A DNA stretch of 64,000 nucleotides from Variovorax sp. J22G73 (GTDB lineage Bacteria; Pseudomonadota; Gammaproteobacteria; Burkholderiales; Burkholderiaceae_C): positions 372,001 to 436,000 of the forward strand of contig NZ_JASZYK010000005.1 in NCBI RefSeq assembly GCF_030317035.1, given 5' to 3'. Positions 16,006-24,918 of this stretch are shown here, piece by piece (position 1 is the stretch's first letter; the number at the start of each line of letters is the position of its first letter). Position numbers and translations under genes: made by a program. The notes under the pieces are model-generated. The model did not search any database and was not told the DNA's origin. It saw only the letters and a list, made by a program, of their open reading frames with translations.

Positions 16006-17034
16006 TCACCGCGGCGCAAGCAGCTTGCCGCTCGCAAAAAGCCGCAACGTGCGAAACAGCAGCACCGCGATCAGCCCGCTCAGGAACGCCAGCAACGCCA
16101 CCGCCAGCGCAGTCACCACCGCGCTGCCAGCGTGCTCCGAATAGCGCAATGCGGCATTGGCGAGCGCCGCAATCGGAAAGCTCAGCGCCCACCACCCGGC
16201 CGCGAAGGGCACGCTGCGCTTGAACACCTTGAAGACCAGCGCCAGGAAAACGAAGAGCCCGAAGTAGAAAAGCATCGCCGCGAAGGCGTCGACGCGCTGG
16301 AAGAAGCTCGTGTACGCGAGAAAGCCGACTTCGAACGGCGCCATCAAGATCATCAGCGACGGCACCATCTCGTTCGCGAGCTTTTCGTGGTGATGGATGA
16401 GGCGCGACACGATCATCGTGAAGAACACCAGCGCCACCATCGTGCCGACCGCCATCGAGAACAGGTTGAGTTCCCTGGCCCAGGCCATCGGCATCGTGCT
16501 GCCGGCCACCGTGATGTCCAGCGTGGCCACGCCCGGAATGAGCCAGGCCGGCACCGCATGGCCCGCATCGACCTTGCCGCGCAACAGGCGGCTGACGATC
16601 GTGAAGGCCAGCGCAATCGTCGCCGCCGCGCCCACGCTCCAGAGCAGCTCCGACGCCCGCGCGCTCACCGGCGCCACCACTGACGACACCAGCAGCGTCG
16701 CGATGGTCGCGGTGCCGAAGAAGTTGCCTGCAATGGGGTGCATGAACTCGTTGCGCACGGCCTGCGGGTAGCGCACCGCCTTCGCGGCATAGGCCACGCA
16801 GAGCAACGCGAAGAGCGCTACCGCAACGCAGCCGATCGCGGCGTCGATGAGCGGGCTCGCGCCGAACTGGTGGCTGGCTTGTCGCCACGCCGTGGCCAGG
16901 CCCGAGATGCCCATGACCGAAGCGAACAGGTTGACGGGAAGGTACTGGATGGATGCCTGCCGCGGGTGACCCGCCGGGCTCAGCGTTTGCGTGGTGTTGA
17001 TACGTGCTCCTGGTTGGAGGAAAAGCTCCGCCAA
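16006..17034 (-). CDS. TDT/TehA-SLAC1 family C4-dicarboxylate or anion transporter
   Basis: The protein (about 330-342 residues) has ten hydrophobic helices and the family features of TehA/SLAC1 channels: an N-terminal SIQYLPVNLFASVMGISGLA helix, MHPIAGNFFGT, and a late WWALSFPIAALANA segment. These proteins move monovalent anions, tellurite, sulfite or dicarboxylates through the inner membrane. The only conventional start in frame is TTG at 17034, with no ribosome binding site. An AGGAG lies five bases before an in-frame ATC at 17001, which would give I/M-N-T-T-Q-T, so the true start may be that non-standard codon. Confidence 0.85.
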   Translation of the reverse strand: MAELFLQPGARINTTQTLSPAGHPRQASIQYLPVNLFASVMGISGLATAWRQASHQFGASPLIDAAIGCVAVALFALLCVAYAAKAVRYPQAVRNEFMHPIAGNFFGTATIATLLVSSVVAPVSARASELLWSVGAAATIALAFTIVSRLLRGKVDAGHAVPAWLIPGVATLDITVAGSTMPMAWARELNLFSMAVGTMVALVFFTMIVSRLIHHHEKLANEMVPSLMILMAPFEVGFLAYTSFFQRVDAFAAMLFYFGLFVFLALVFKVFKRSVPFAAGWWALSFPIAALANAALRYSEHAGSAVVTALAVALLAFLSGLIAVLLFRTLRLFASGKLLAPR

Positions 17035-17182
17035 CGCGCTGCGAATGCAGCGCTCGCGTCATTGGAGAAATTCCGTCGTTGCGCCGCTCTTTTCGTTAGC
17101 GGGAGCGACGTTCAAAGTCTAGGTTCGGGGGCGCGTTCAGCCGCTTGCAAAGCGGCGGCGTTTGCGCCAATCACCACCGCTT

Positions 17183-18184
17183 TCAGGCCAGTTCCAGCGC
17201 CGCATCATGTGCCTGCGCCACGGGCTGCGCTCCCTTGAAACGCGCCCGGTACTCCCGCGGACTCGTGTCGAGCCGTTTCGCGAAGATGGTCCGCATGTGG
17301 CTCGCACTGTGAAACCCGCAGCGAAACGCCACCGTCTTCAACGGCAGGTCGGTTTCTTCCAGCAGCTTGCGGCAGAACTCCAGCCGCACCTGGTCCACGA
17401 AGGCCGAAGGCGTCATGTTCGCGTGCTTGGCGAACACGCGCGAAAAGGTGCGACGGCTCACGCCCACGGCGTCGGCCAGCTGGTCGATGGAGAGCTGCTC
17501 GTCGATGTGGTCCGTCACGTGGCGCAGCACCTTGGCCACGATGGTCTCTTCCTTCGGGCCCACCGCCAGGTAGGGGCTGTATTGCGACTGCCCGCCGTCG
17601 CGGCGGATGTACACGATCAACCGCTTCGCGATGCGCAGCGCCATCTCGTGGCCCCAGTCTTCGGTCACCAGCGCCAGGCACAGGTCCATGCCGGCGGCGA
17701 CACCGGCCGAGGTGAACAGCTTGCCGTCGCGCACGAAGATCTTGTCGGGCCGCACACGCGCCCGCGGAAACTGCGCAACCAGCCGGTCCACATCGTGCCA
17801 ATGCGCCGTCACCTCCTTGCCGTTCAGCAAGCCCGCGTGGCCGAGGGTGAACGCGCCGTTGCACACGGAGCCGAAGCGCTGCGAGAGCATCGCCTTCGCG
17901 CCCAGCCATTCCAGAAAGCGCGGCGCGTAGGCCTGCACCTCCGGCAGCCTGGGGCCACCTGCCACCAGCAACAGGTCGGGCTGTTCTTCGTAGTGCAGGT
18001 AGTCGGTGTCGACCTTGAGCTCCATGCCGTTGGCACAGCGCACGTTGCCGGCGTGCAGGCCGACGAGCGTGATCTCGTACTGCTGGTGCGGCGCCAGGTA
18101 GTTGTTGGCCTCGGCGAACACGTCCATCGGGCCGGCGATGTCCAGTGCCTGCACCCCGTCGAACACGACGATCACGAGCTTCAT
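17183..18184 (-). CDS. GlxA-family AraC-type transcriptional regulator (DJ-1/PfpI + HTH)
   Basis: This 333-residue regulator combines an N-terminal DJ-1/PfpI class I glutamine-amidotransferase-like domain (residues 1-180) with a C-terminal AraC helix-turn-helix pair (about 220-320; SIDQLADAVGVSRRTFSRVF). The nucleophile-elbow cysteine is present (C108 in SVCNGAF), although such domains in GlxA proteins act as ligand sensors. The ATG at 18184 gives the standard MKLVIVVFDGVQALDIAGP start. It is divergent from mug across 231 bases in which I see no clear dyad. The target genes are not evident. Confidence 0.92.
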   Translation of the reverse strand: MKLVIVVFDGVQALDIAGPMDVFAEANNYLAPHQQYEITLVGLHAGNVRCANGMELKVDTDYLHYEEQPDLLLVAGGPRLPEVQAYAPRFLEWLGAKAMLSQRFGSVCNGAFTLGHAGLLNGKEVTAHWHDVDRLVAQFPRARVRPDKIFVRDGKLFTSAGVAAGMDLCLALVTEDWGHEMALRIAKRLIVYIRRDGGQSQYSPYLAVGPKEETIVAKVLRHVTDHIDEQLSIDQLADAVGVSRRTFSRVFAKHANMTPSAFVDQVRLEFCRKLLEETDLPLKTVAFRCGFHSASHMRTIFAKRLDTSPREYRARFKGAQPVAQAHDAALELA

Positions 18185-18415
18185 GTTTCCAGCTTTTTTC
18201 GTTGCGGCGAAGACCGTGCTTGAGGATTGATCGGAGCGGCCGGACATTCTAGGACTGGCCGTTTTCGTCGCCCGTGACCTGTTGCCTGCACACGCCGCGG
18301 TGGCCTGAAACCGCTGCAACCTGGCCGCGAACGCACCATCCCGGCTGCGCGCGCAGCGTCGCGCAGGCCGAAACTTGCGCGGCCGTGCAGCGCACCCGCT
18401 GCACACTCCATTCGC

Positions 18416-18964
18416 ATGCCGCACGACGCCACCCTTTCCAACGCCACCCCGGGTGGCTTGCCCGACCTTCTCGCGCCCGGCCTGGAGGTCGTGTTCTGCG
18501 GCATCAACCCCGGCCAGCGCGCGGCCGCTTCAGGCCACCATTTCGATGGGCGGGGCAATCGTTTCTGGCGCGTGCTGCACCTCGCTGGCTTCACTTCGCA
18601 ACCGATGACACCCGAGCAGGGCAGTCTTCTGCTGGCCCAGGGATGCGGACTGACGACCGTGGTCGCTCGTGGCACCGCGCGCGCAAGCCAAGTGGCACCG
18701 CACGAATTCGCCGCCGCAGCCAGCGAGTTCATTCAAAAGATGATGGCGTTCAAACCGCGCCGCCTCGCGTTTCTCGGCAAAGCGGCCTACGCAGGCATGA
18801 TGGGCTACAAGCAGGTCGCGTGGGGCCTGCAGCAGGAACGCTTCGCGGGCATCGAGACGTGGATCCTGCCCAACCCGAGCGGGCTCAATCGCTCGTTCTC
18901 GCTCGACGAATTGGCAAGCGCCTACCGCGCGCTGCACGACGCCATCGGGTCGCTCCGCCCTTGA
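18416..18964 (+). CDS. mug: G/U mismatch-specific uracil-DNA glycosylase Mug
   Basis: This 182-residue Mug/TDG-type DNA glycosylase removes uracil or 3,N4-ethenocytosine opposite guanine. Motif 1 is GINPG with the catalytic-site Asn at N31, and motif 2 is NPSGLN (153-158), which inserts into the helix. GHHF (40-43) and the FLGKAAY segment are also typical. The protein has the family's compact size. It stands alone between a divergent regulator and a convergent small gene (15-base gap). Confidence 0.95.
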   Translation: MPHDATLSNATPGGLPDLLAPGLEVVFCGINPGQRAAASGHHFDGRGNRFWRVLHLAGFTSQPMTPEQGSLLLAQGCGLTTVVARGTARASQVAPHEFAAAASEFIQKMMAFKPRRLAFLGKAAYAGMMGYKQVAWGLQQERFAGIETWILPNPSGLNRSFSLDELASAYRALHDAIGSLRP

Positions 18965-18979
18965 AGGTTTCAGGCTCGT

Positions 18980-19210
18980 TCAGAGCTTCGCATCGGACAG
19001 CGCCAATGCGTCCACGCCCTTGTCCGTGAGCCGGAAGAACGACTTGTCCAGCGACTCGGTCAGCATGCCGGCCGCCATCAGCTCCTGGATGCCGTCGCGG
19101 CAGGCCACCACGCTCCTGTGGAGTTGCAGCGCGTTGGCCGACCGCTCTTCGTTGGGCCAGTACTCCTGCCGGAAATAGGCGAGAACCCGCTCGGCTTCCA
19201 AAGTCAGCAT
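18980..19210 (-). CDS. Small winged-helix-like hypothetical protein (76 aa)
   Basis: The protein begins MLTLEAERVLAYFRQEYWP and shows a predicted helix-helix-helix-wing pattern ending in MLTESLDKSFFRLTDKGVDAL, like the compact winged-helix fold found in small DNA-binding proteins. No catalytic residues are seen. The ATG at 19210 is used because the upstream extension in frame is unlike the rest. It is convergent with mug. The function is unknown. Confidence 0.6.
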   Translation of the reverse strand: MLTLEAERVLAYFRQEYWPNEERSANALQLHRSVVACRDGIQELMAAGMLTESLDKSFFRLTDKGVDALALSDAKL

Positions 19211-19348
19211 GTTCTTTTCCGCACTGAAATCGTTGCAATGAAACGATCGTGCGCCGCCGCGCAGGATCGCCGAGTAGGAGAACAGGCATAGATGGCCCGA
19301 CGCCACCGCAGTGCCTGCTTCCAGCGCCTGAAGAATCGCCTTGCCGCC

Positions 19349-19786
19349 CTACCCCAGCGCGTCGTTCACCTGCTCGCGAAACTCGCTCAGGCTCACCGCC
19401 GCGCCGATCTCGCGCGGCAGCGCGTCGCGCACCGAGAACACGCCCAATATCTTCGTTCCCGCCGTGAGCGGCAAATGCCTGAAGCCCCGCTCCAGCATCA
19501 GCGCCACCGCGTCGGACACCAGCGTTTCGGGCGGCACGCAGATCGGGTTGGGCGTCATCACCTCGCTCACCGGCGTGCGGTCGGGGTCCAGGCCCCGCGC
19601 CAGCACGCGGGTCATGAGGTCGCGCTCGGTCAGGATGCCCAGCAGCGTGTCGGGCAGTTCCATGACGAGCACGCTGCCGCAGTTGGCGCGCGTCATCACG
19701 CAGGCGGCGTCGCGCACGCTGGCCTGCGGGCCCAGGCTGACCACGTGGGCCCGCGAGACGGACTGGAATACGGTGCGCTCGGCCAT
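19349..19786 (-). CDS. CBS-domain pair protein
   Basis: The 145-residue protein consists of two CBS domains (about residues 8-65 and 75-130), the unit that binds adenosine nucleotides and regulates enzymes or transporters. Diagnostic segments are GSVLVMELPDTLLGILTERDL in the first repeat and RHLPLTAGTKILGVFSVRDAL in the second. It lies 46 bases downstream of korB in the same direction, so it is probably the last gene of the 2-oxoacid oxidoreductase operon, where it could sense ATP/AMP or NAD(P). That role is inferred from position only. Confidence 0.88.
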   Translation of the reverse strand: MAERTVFQSVSRAHVVSLGPQASVRDAACVMTRANCGSVLVMELPDTLLGILTERDLMTRVLARGLDPDRTPVSEVMTPNPICVPPETLVSDAVALMLERGFRHLPLTAGTKILGVFSVRDALPREIGAAVSLSEFREQVNDALG

Positions 19787-19832
19787 GGTGCGCCCTCCGG
19801 AAAGTAGCGTGAATGGTGCCGCCGCCCGGCGT

Positions 19833-20888
19833 TCAGCGCAAGGCGGTGTTGAGCCGTTCGAGCGCCTTCGCGCCCGGGCAGAGCTGGGCGGCGTCGAGCG
19901 CGTTGAGCGGCTTGTCGCAGGTGTTCAGCGCGGTGTGCAGGTCGGTGGCCAGCGGGTCGACGTAGAGCAGGCCCGTCACCACCTCGCCCATTTCGTGGTG
20001 CCGCTGCATGTAGGCCATGGCGGCATAGCGGTCGCCGGGGTTGTAGTCGGGGTGCAGGCTGCGCAGGCGCAGCAGCGTGCCGTCGTGCTGGCGCACGTCC
20101 ATCACCTCGCCCGGCTCGATGTCCACCGCGATCTCGTCGCGCCCGCCGATGAAGTCGATGCGGCTCACCGCCTCGTTGTGCTCGCGGATGTAGTCGTAGC
20201 TCTTGGTGCTGCCGGGGTGGTTGTTGAAGGCCACGCAAGGGCTGATCACGTCGATGAAGGCCGCCCCGCCGTGGCTGATGGCGCCCTTGATGAGCGGCAC
20301 CAGCTGCGCCTTGTTGCCCGAAAAGCCCCGGCCCACGTAGCTCGCGCCCAGCTGCAGCGCCATGGCCACCAGGTCGACCGGGCTGTCGGTGTTGACCACG
20401 CCCTTCTTGCTCTTGGAGCCCTGGTCGGCCGTGGCCGAGAACTGGCCCTTGGTGAGGCCGTACACCCCGTTGTTCTCCACGATGTAGGCCATGCGCACGC
20501 CGCGGCGCATGGCGTGGGCGAACTGGCCCAGGCCGATGGAGGCCGAGTCGCCGTCGCCCGAGACGCCCAGGTACAGCAGGTCGCGGTTGGCCAGGTTGGC
20601 GCCCGTGAGCACGCTGGGCATGCGGCCGTGCACGGTGTTGAAGCCGTGCGACGCGCCCAGGAAGTAGTCGGGCGTCTTCGAGCTGCAGCCGATGCCCGAC
20701 AGCTTGGCCACGCGGTGCGGCTCGATGTCCAGCTCCCAGCAGGCCTCGATGATGGCCGCGGAAATGGAGTCGTGCCCGCAGCCGGCGCACAGCGTGGAAA
20801 TCTTGCCTTCGTAGTCGCGCCGCGTGTAGCCGACCTTGTTGGTGCTCAGCGTCGGGTGGCGCAGGCGCGGCTTGGCGAGGTAGGTCAT
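19833..20888 (-). CDS. korB: 2-oxoacid:acceptor oxidoreductase beta subunit (ThDP-binding)
   Basis: The 351-residue beta subunit binds thiamine diphosphate: GDGDSASIG begins the motif, which ends with VENNGVYGLTKG, and CAGCGH near residue 34 plus the later GIGCSS provide Fe-S cysteines. Together with the alpha/gamma subunit it converts a 2-oxoacid and CoA to acyl-CoA and CO2, passing electrons to an Fe-S carrier. Its start overlaps the korA stop by four bases. Oxoglutarate is the usual substrate of this two-subunit type; pyruvate or branched-chain oxoacids cannot be excluded from sequence. Confidence 0.9.
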   Translation of the reverse strand: MTYLAKPRLRHPTLSTNKVGYTRRDYEGKISTLCAGCGHDSISAAIIEACWELDIEPHRVAKLSGIGCSSKTPDYFLGASHGFNTVHGRMPSVLTGANLANRDLLYLGVSGDGDSASIGLGQFAHAMRRGVRMAYIVENNGVYGLTKGQFSATADQGSKSKKGVVNTDSPVDLVAMALQLGASYVGRGFSGNKAQLVPLIKGAISHGGAAFIDVISPCVAFNNHPGSTKSYDYIREHNEAVSRIDFIGGRDEIAVDIEPGEVMDVRQHDGTLLRLRSLHPDYNPGDRYAAMAYMQRHHEMGEVVTGLLYVDPLATDLHTALNTCDKPLNALDAAQLCPGAKALERLNTALR

Positions 20889-22732
20889 GCGGGCTCCTTC
20901 GCATCGGCATGCGCCTGGGGGCTGGACTGCAGGTTCGCGCTGATCGCCTGCACGATGAAGCGCGCCGTGATGGGCGTGCCGTCGAAGTGCAGCACCCGCA
21001 CCAGCCGCGCCGGGTCCACGTCCAGCTCGTTGACCAGCAGGCTGCGCATCTGCGCGTCGCGGTTCTGCTCGACCACAAACACCTTCTCGTGCGCCGCCAG
21101 GAACTGCGCCACGCTCTTGGGGAACGGAAAGGCACGCAGCCGCAGCGCGTCGAGGTGGATGCCGCGTGCTTCCAGCGCCTGCAGCGCCTCGTGCATCGAC
21201 GGGCTGGTCGAGCCGAAATAGATCACGCCCAGCGTGGTTTTCCCGGGTGCGGGCCGCAGCACCGGTTGCGGCACCAGCGTGGCGGCGGTCTCGAACTTTT
21301 TCAGCAGCCGCTCCATGTTGTAGATGTAGTCGGGCCCGCGCTCCGAATACCGGGCATAGGCGTCGCGCGTGGTGCCGCGCGTGAAGTAGCTGCCCTTGCT
21401 CGGGTGCGTGCCCGGCAGCGTGCGCCACGGAACGCCGTCGCCGTCAACGTCCTTGTAGCGGCCGAAGTCGCGGCCCGCCTCCAGCTCGTCGGCGCTCATG
21501 ACCTTGCCGCGGTCGTAGGCCTGGCTGTCGTCCCACGCGAAGGGCTCGCACAGGCGCTGGTTCATGCCGATGTCCAGGTCGGTCATCAGGAAGACGGGCG
21601 TCTGCAGCCGGTCGGCCAGGTCCAGCGACGCGGCCGCGTGCTCGAAGCATTCGTGCGGGTCCTGCGGAAACAGCAGCACGTGCTTGGTGTCGCCATGCGA
21701 CGCATACGCGCACGCCAGGATGTCGGCCTGCTGCGTGCGCGTCGGCATGCCGGTGGAGGGCCCGCCGCGCTGCACGTTGATCAGCGTGATGGGAATCTCC
21801 GCGAAGTAGGCCAGCCCGATGAACTCCGCCATCAGCGAAATGCCCGGCCCCGACGTGGCGGTGAACGCGCGCGCGCCGTTCCAGCCCGCGCCCACCACCA
21901 TGCCGATGGAGGCGAGCTCGTCTTCGGCCTGCACGATGGCAAAGCGGTGCTGGCCCGTGGCCGGGTCCACGCGAAATTGCGTGCAGTACTTCTGGAAGGC
22001 CTCGGCCACAGAAGACGACGGCGTGATCGGGTACCACGCCGCCACCGTGGCGCCGCCATACACGCAGCCCAGCGCCGCGGCGCTGTTGCCGTCCACGAAG
22101 ATGCGCTCGCCCACGCGGTCGGCGCGGCGCACCCGCAGCCCCACCGGCTCTCGCAGGTTCTCGCGCGCGAAGTCGCAGCCCAGGTGCAGCGCGCGCACGT
22201 TGGAGGCCAACAGCTTTTCCTTGCCCTTGTATTGCTCGCCGAACAGCTTCTCGACCACCTCCGGCTCGATGCCCAGCAGGATGGCCAGCGCCCCCACGTA
22301 CACGATGTTCTTGAAGAGCTGGCGCTGTCGCGGGTCCTGGTAGACGGCGTTGCAGATCTCGGTGAGCGGCATGCCGATCACGCGGATGTCGTCGCGAAAC
22401 TTCGACGGTGGCAGCGGCCGCGTGCTGTCGTAGAACAGGTAGCCGCCGGGCTCCAGCTCGGCCACGTCGGCGTCCCAGGTCTGCGGGTTCATCGCCACCA
22501 TCATGTCGGTGCCGCCGCGCCGGCCCAGGTGGCCTTCTTCGGTCACGCGCACCTCGTACCAGGTCGGCAGGCCCTGGATGTTGCTCGGGAAGATGTTGCG
22601 CGGGCTCACCGGCACGCCCATGCGCAGGATGGCCTTGGCGAACAGCTCGTTGGCCGAGGCAGAGCCCGAGCCGTTGACGTTGGCGAACTTGATGACGAAA
22701 TCGTTGACGGCTTCGATCTGCGGGACGTTCAT
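20885..22732 (-). CDS. korA: 2-oxoacid:acceptor oxidoreductase fused gamma-alpha subunit
   Basis: The 615-residue protein fuses the gamma domain (about residues 1-190, with GSGSASANELFAKAILRMG and GRRGGTDMMVAMNP) to the alpha domain (about 205-615, with YPITPSSSVAEAF, the hallmark of the ThDP/CoA-binding alpha subunit). The ATG at 22732 is the start of the conserved gamma region; upstream in-frame codons fall into a repeat sequence. It lies 151 bases downstream of the GltD-like subunit, the gap being filled by a REP-like inverted repeat, and overlaps korB by four bases. The complex is cytoplasmic and O2-sensitive in many relatives, so its presence in a putative aerobe is notable. Confidence 0.9.
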   Translation of the reverse strand: MNVPQIEAVNDFVIKFANVNGSGSASANELFAKAILRMGVPVSPRNIFPSNIQGLPTWYEVRVTEEGHLGRRGGTDMMVAMNPQTWDADVAELEPGGYLFYDSTRPLPPSKFRDDIRVIGMPLTEICNAVYQDPRQRQLFKNIVYVGALAILLGIEPEVVEKLFGEQYKGKEKLLASNVRALHLGCDFARENLREPVGLRVRRADRVGERIFVDGNSAAALGCVYGGATVAAWYPITPSSSVAEAFQKYCTQFRVDPATGQHRFAIVQAEDELASIGMVVGAGWNGARAFTATSGPGISLMAEFIGLAYFAEIPITLINVQRGGPSTGMPTRTQQADILACAYASHGDTKHVLLFPQDPHECFEHAAASLDLADRLQTPVFLMTDLDIGMNQRLCEPFAWDDSQAYDRGKVMSADELEAGRDFGRYKDVDGDGVPWRTLPGTHPSKGSYFTRGTTRDAYARYSERGPDYIYNMERLLKKFETAATLVPQPVLRPAPGKTTLGVIYFGSTSPSMHEALQALEARGIHLDALRLRAFPFPKSVAQFLAAHEKVFVVEQNRDAQMRSLLVNELDVDPARLVRVLHFDGTPITARFIVQAISANLQSSPQAHADAKEPA

Positions 22733-22756
22733 GCGGCCATCTCCGTGCTTGTATGG

Positions 22757-22870
22757 CTCCCTCTCCCCTTGGGGAGAGGGCGGGGGTGAGGGCCGACGGC
22801 GGTGGCAGAGGCGGCGCGCTTGCACAGGCCCCTGCCCTCACCCCAACCCTCTCCCCGAGGGGAGAGGGAG
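22757..22870. repeat. REP-like inverted repeat pair inside the kor operon
   Basis: Two near-identical 36-base units (22757-22792 and 22835-22870) lie in opposite orientation around a 42-base centre. Each unit contains its own short palindrome (CTCTCCCC...GGGGAGAG) followed or preceded by a CCCTCACCCC-type arm. This matches the CCCTCTCCCC family of repetitive extragenic palindromes dispersed through many proteobacterial genomes. It falls between two genes of one operon, where it could stabilise or attenuate the mRNA. Confidence 0.75.
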
Positions 22871-22883
22871 CAAGACGGGGACC

Positions 22884-24689
22884 TCATGCCGCCACTCCCT
22901 GCTCCGCGCCCGCGGGCGTCATCTTCAGCAGGAACTTCTGCATGTCCCACGCCCCCGTCGGGCAACGCTCGGCGCACAGGCCGCAGTGCAGGCACACGTC
23001 TTCGTCCTTCACCATCACGCGGCCCATCTTGAGCCCGCCCGACACGTACAGCTCCTGCGTCAGGTTCAAGGCCGGCGCCTTCAGGCGCGGCCGCAACTCG
23101 GCCTCGTCGGCGTTCTCGATGAAGTTGATGCAGTCCATCGGGCAGATGTCCACGCAGGCGTCGCATTCGATGCAGGCGGTCTCGACGAACACCGTCTGCA
23201 CGTCGCAGTTCAGGCAGCGCTCGGCCTCCTTGAAGGCGGTGGCGGCGTCGAAGCCCAGCTCCACCTCCACGCGAATGCTCGCCAGCGCCGTCTCGGCCTT
23301 GGCCCACGGCACCTTGTAGCGCAGGTCGTTCGAGGTGTCGTTGTCGTAGCTCCACTCGTGGATGCCCATCTTCTGCGACACCAGGTTGGTCATGGGCGGC
23401 GGGCGAACGGCCACCGGCTCGTCGCGCAGCAGCTTGTCGATGGACACCGCGGCCTCGTGGCCGTGCGCCACCGCCGTGATGATGTTCTTCGGGCCGAAAG
23501 CCGCGTCGCCGCCGAAGAACACGCGCGGCACCGTCGACTGGAAGGTGCTCGCGTCCACCGTCGGCAGGCCCGACTTGTCGAAGCCGATGCCGCAGTCGCG
23601 CTCGATCCACGGAAACGCGTTTTCCTGGCCCACGGCCACCAGCACCTCGTCGCATTCGAAGTACGCCTCGGGCTCGCCGGTGGGCACCAGCGTGCGGCGG
23701 CCGCGGTCGTCGAACTCGGCGCGCACGCGCTCGAAGCGCATGCCCACGAGCTTGCCGTCTTCGTGCACGAAGGCCTTGGGCACGTGGAAATCGATGATCG
23801 GAATGCCCTCGTGCTGCGCGTCTTCCTTCTCCCAGGGCGAGGCCTTCATTTCGGCGAAGCCGCTGCGCACGATGACCTTCACGTCGGTGCCGCCAAGGCG
23901 GCGCGCGGAGCGGCAGCAGTCCATGGCCGTGTTGCCGCCGCCCAGCACGATCACGCGCCGGCCGATGCTGCTCACGTGGCCGAAGGAGACCGAGTTGAGC
24001 CAGTCGATGCCGATGTGGATCTGCGCCGCCGCTTCATGCCGCCCCTCGATGTCCAGGTCGCGCCCGCGCGGCGCGCCGCAGCCGACGAAGATCGCGTCCC
24101 AGTCCTGCGCCATCAGCGCCTTCATGGAGTCGATGCGCTCGCCACCGCGAAACTCCACACCCAGGTCGAGCACGTAGCCGGTCTCCTCGTCGATCACCGA
24201 TTCGGGCAACCTGAAGCGCGGGATCTGCGTGCGAATGAAGCCGCCGGCCTTGGCCTCGGCGTCGAACACCGTCATCTCGTAGCCCAGCGGCGCCAGGTCG
24301 CGCGCGACCGTGAGCGACGCGGGGCCCGCGCCCACGCAGGCCACGCGCTTGCCATTGCGCGCCTCGGGCCTGGGCATGCGGGCATGCACGTCGTCCTTCA
24401 TGTCGGCGGCCACGCGCTTGAGCCTGCAGATGGCCACCGGCTCGGGCACGCCGGTGTTGCCCTCTTCCACCCGCCCGCGCCGGCAGGCCGGCTCGCAGGG
24501 GCGGTCGCAGGTGCGCCCGAGGATGCCGGGGAACACGTTGGAGGCCCAGTTGATCATGTAGGCGTCGCTGTAGCGGCGCTGCGCGATCATGCGGATGTAC
24601 TCGGGAACGGGGGTGTGCGCCGGGCAGGCGTACTGACAATCGACGACCTTGTGGAAATAGGTCGGGTTGGCGATATTGGTTCGCTGCAA
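22884..24689 (-). CDS. GltD-like NAD(P)H/FAD oxidoreductase subunit with ferredoxin domain
   Basis: This 601-residue flavoprotein has an N-terminal Fe-S domain with CQYACPAHTPVPEY and CDRPCEPAC. An FAD-binding fold (GAGPASLTVARDL) and an NAD(P)-binding fold (VLGGGNTAMDCC) follow. The C-terminus is a 2x[4Fe-4S] ferredoxin domain with CIECDACVDICPMDC and CLHCGLCAERCP. It resembles the small subunit of glutamate synthase and the electron-transfer subunit of 2-oxoglutarate:NADP+ oxidoreductases, and would link the KorAB reaction to NAD(P)+. The start is a TTG preceded at the right distance by AGGAG; there is no ATG before the conserved region. It is the first gene of the operon. Confidence 0.88.
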   Translation of the reverse strand: MQRTNIANPTYFHKVVDCQYACPAHTPVPEYIRMIAQRRYSDAYMINWASNVFPGILGRTCDRPCEPACRRGRVEEGNTGVPEPVAICRLKRVAADMKDDVHARMPRPEARNGKRVACVGAGPASLTVARDLAPLGYEMTVFDAEAKAGGFIRTQIPRFRLPESVIDEETGYVLDLGVEFRGGERIDSMKALMAQDWDAIFVGCGAPRGRDLDIEGRHEAAAQIHIGIDWLNSVSFGHVSSIGRRVIVLGGGNTAMDCCRSARRLGGTDVKVIVRSGFAEMKASPWEKEDAQHEGIPIIDFHVPKAFVHEDGKLVGMRFERVRAEFDDRGRRTLVPTGEPEAYFECDEVLVAVGQENAFPWIERDCGIGFDKSGLPTVDASTFQSTVPRVFFGGDAAFGPKNIITAVAHGHEAAVSIDKLLRDEPVAVRPPPMTNLVSQKMGIHEWSYDNDTSNDLRYKVPWAKAETALASIRVEVELGFDAATAFKEAERCLNCDVQTVFVETACIECDACVDICPMDCINFIENADEAELRPRLKAPALNLTQELYVSGGLKMGRVMVKDEDVCLHCGLCAERCPTGAWDMQKFLLKMTPAGAEQGVAA

Positions 24690-24918
24690 CGCGTGTCTCC
24701 TGGCTGTCGCCTGGAACCCGAAAGGGGCGCGGCGAGTGGCTGTCGGGCCAGTATGCGGCGCTGCCGGGCGTGCGGGCTTGGTGGAATCCCGCAGCTTTCG
24801 CATGCTGCGCTGCAGCGCAAAAGAGCCCCCGAGCCAGTGCGTTCGCGCGACTTCGTGCAGCATGGCGAGCCGCGACAACCATGGCTCGCACGCTTCACCG
24901 CATCGACTGAAAGCCCTC

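Noticed and set aside
18185..18415. Divergent gap between the GlxA-type regulator and mug
   Set aside because: Searched for palindromes or promoters; only short GC-rich matches, nothing I can support.
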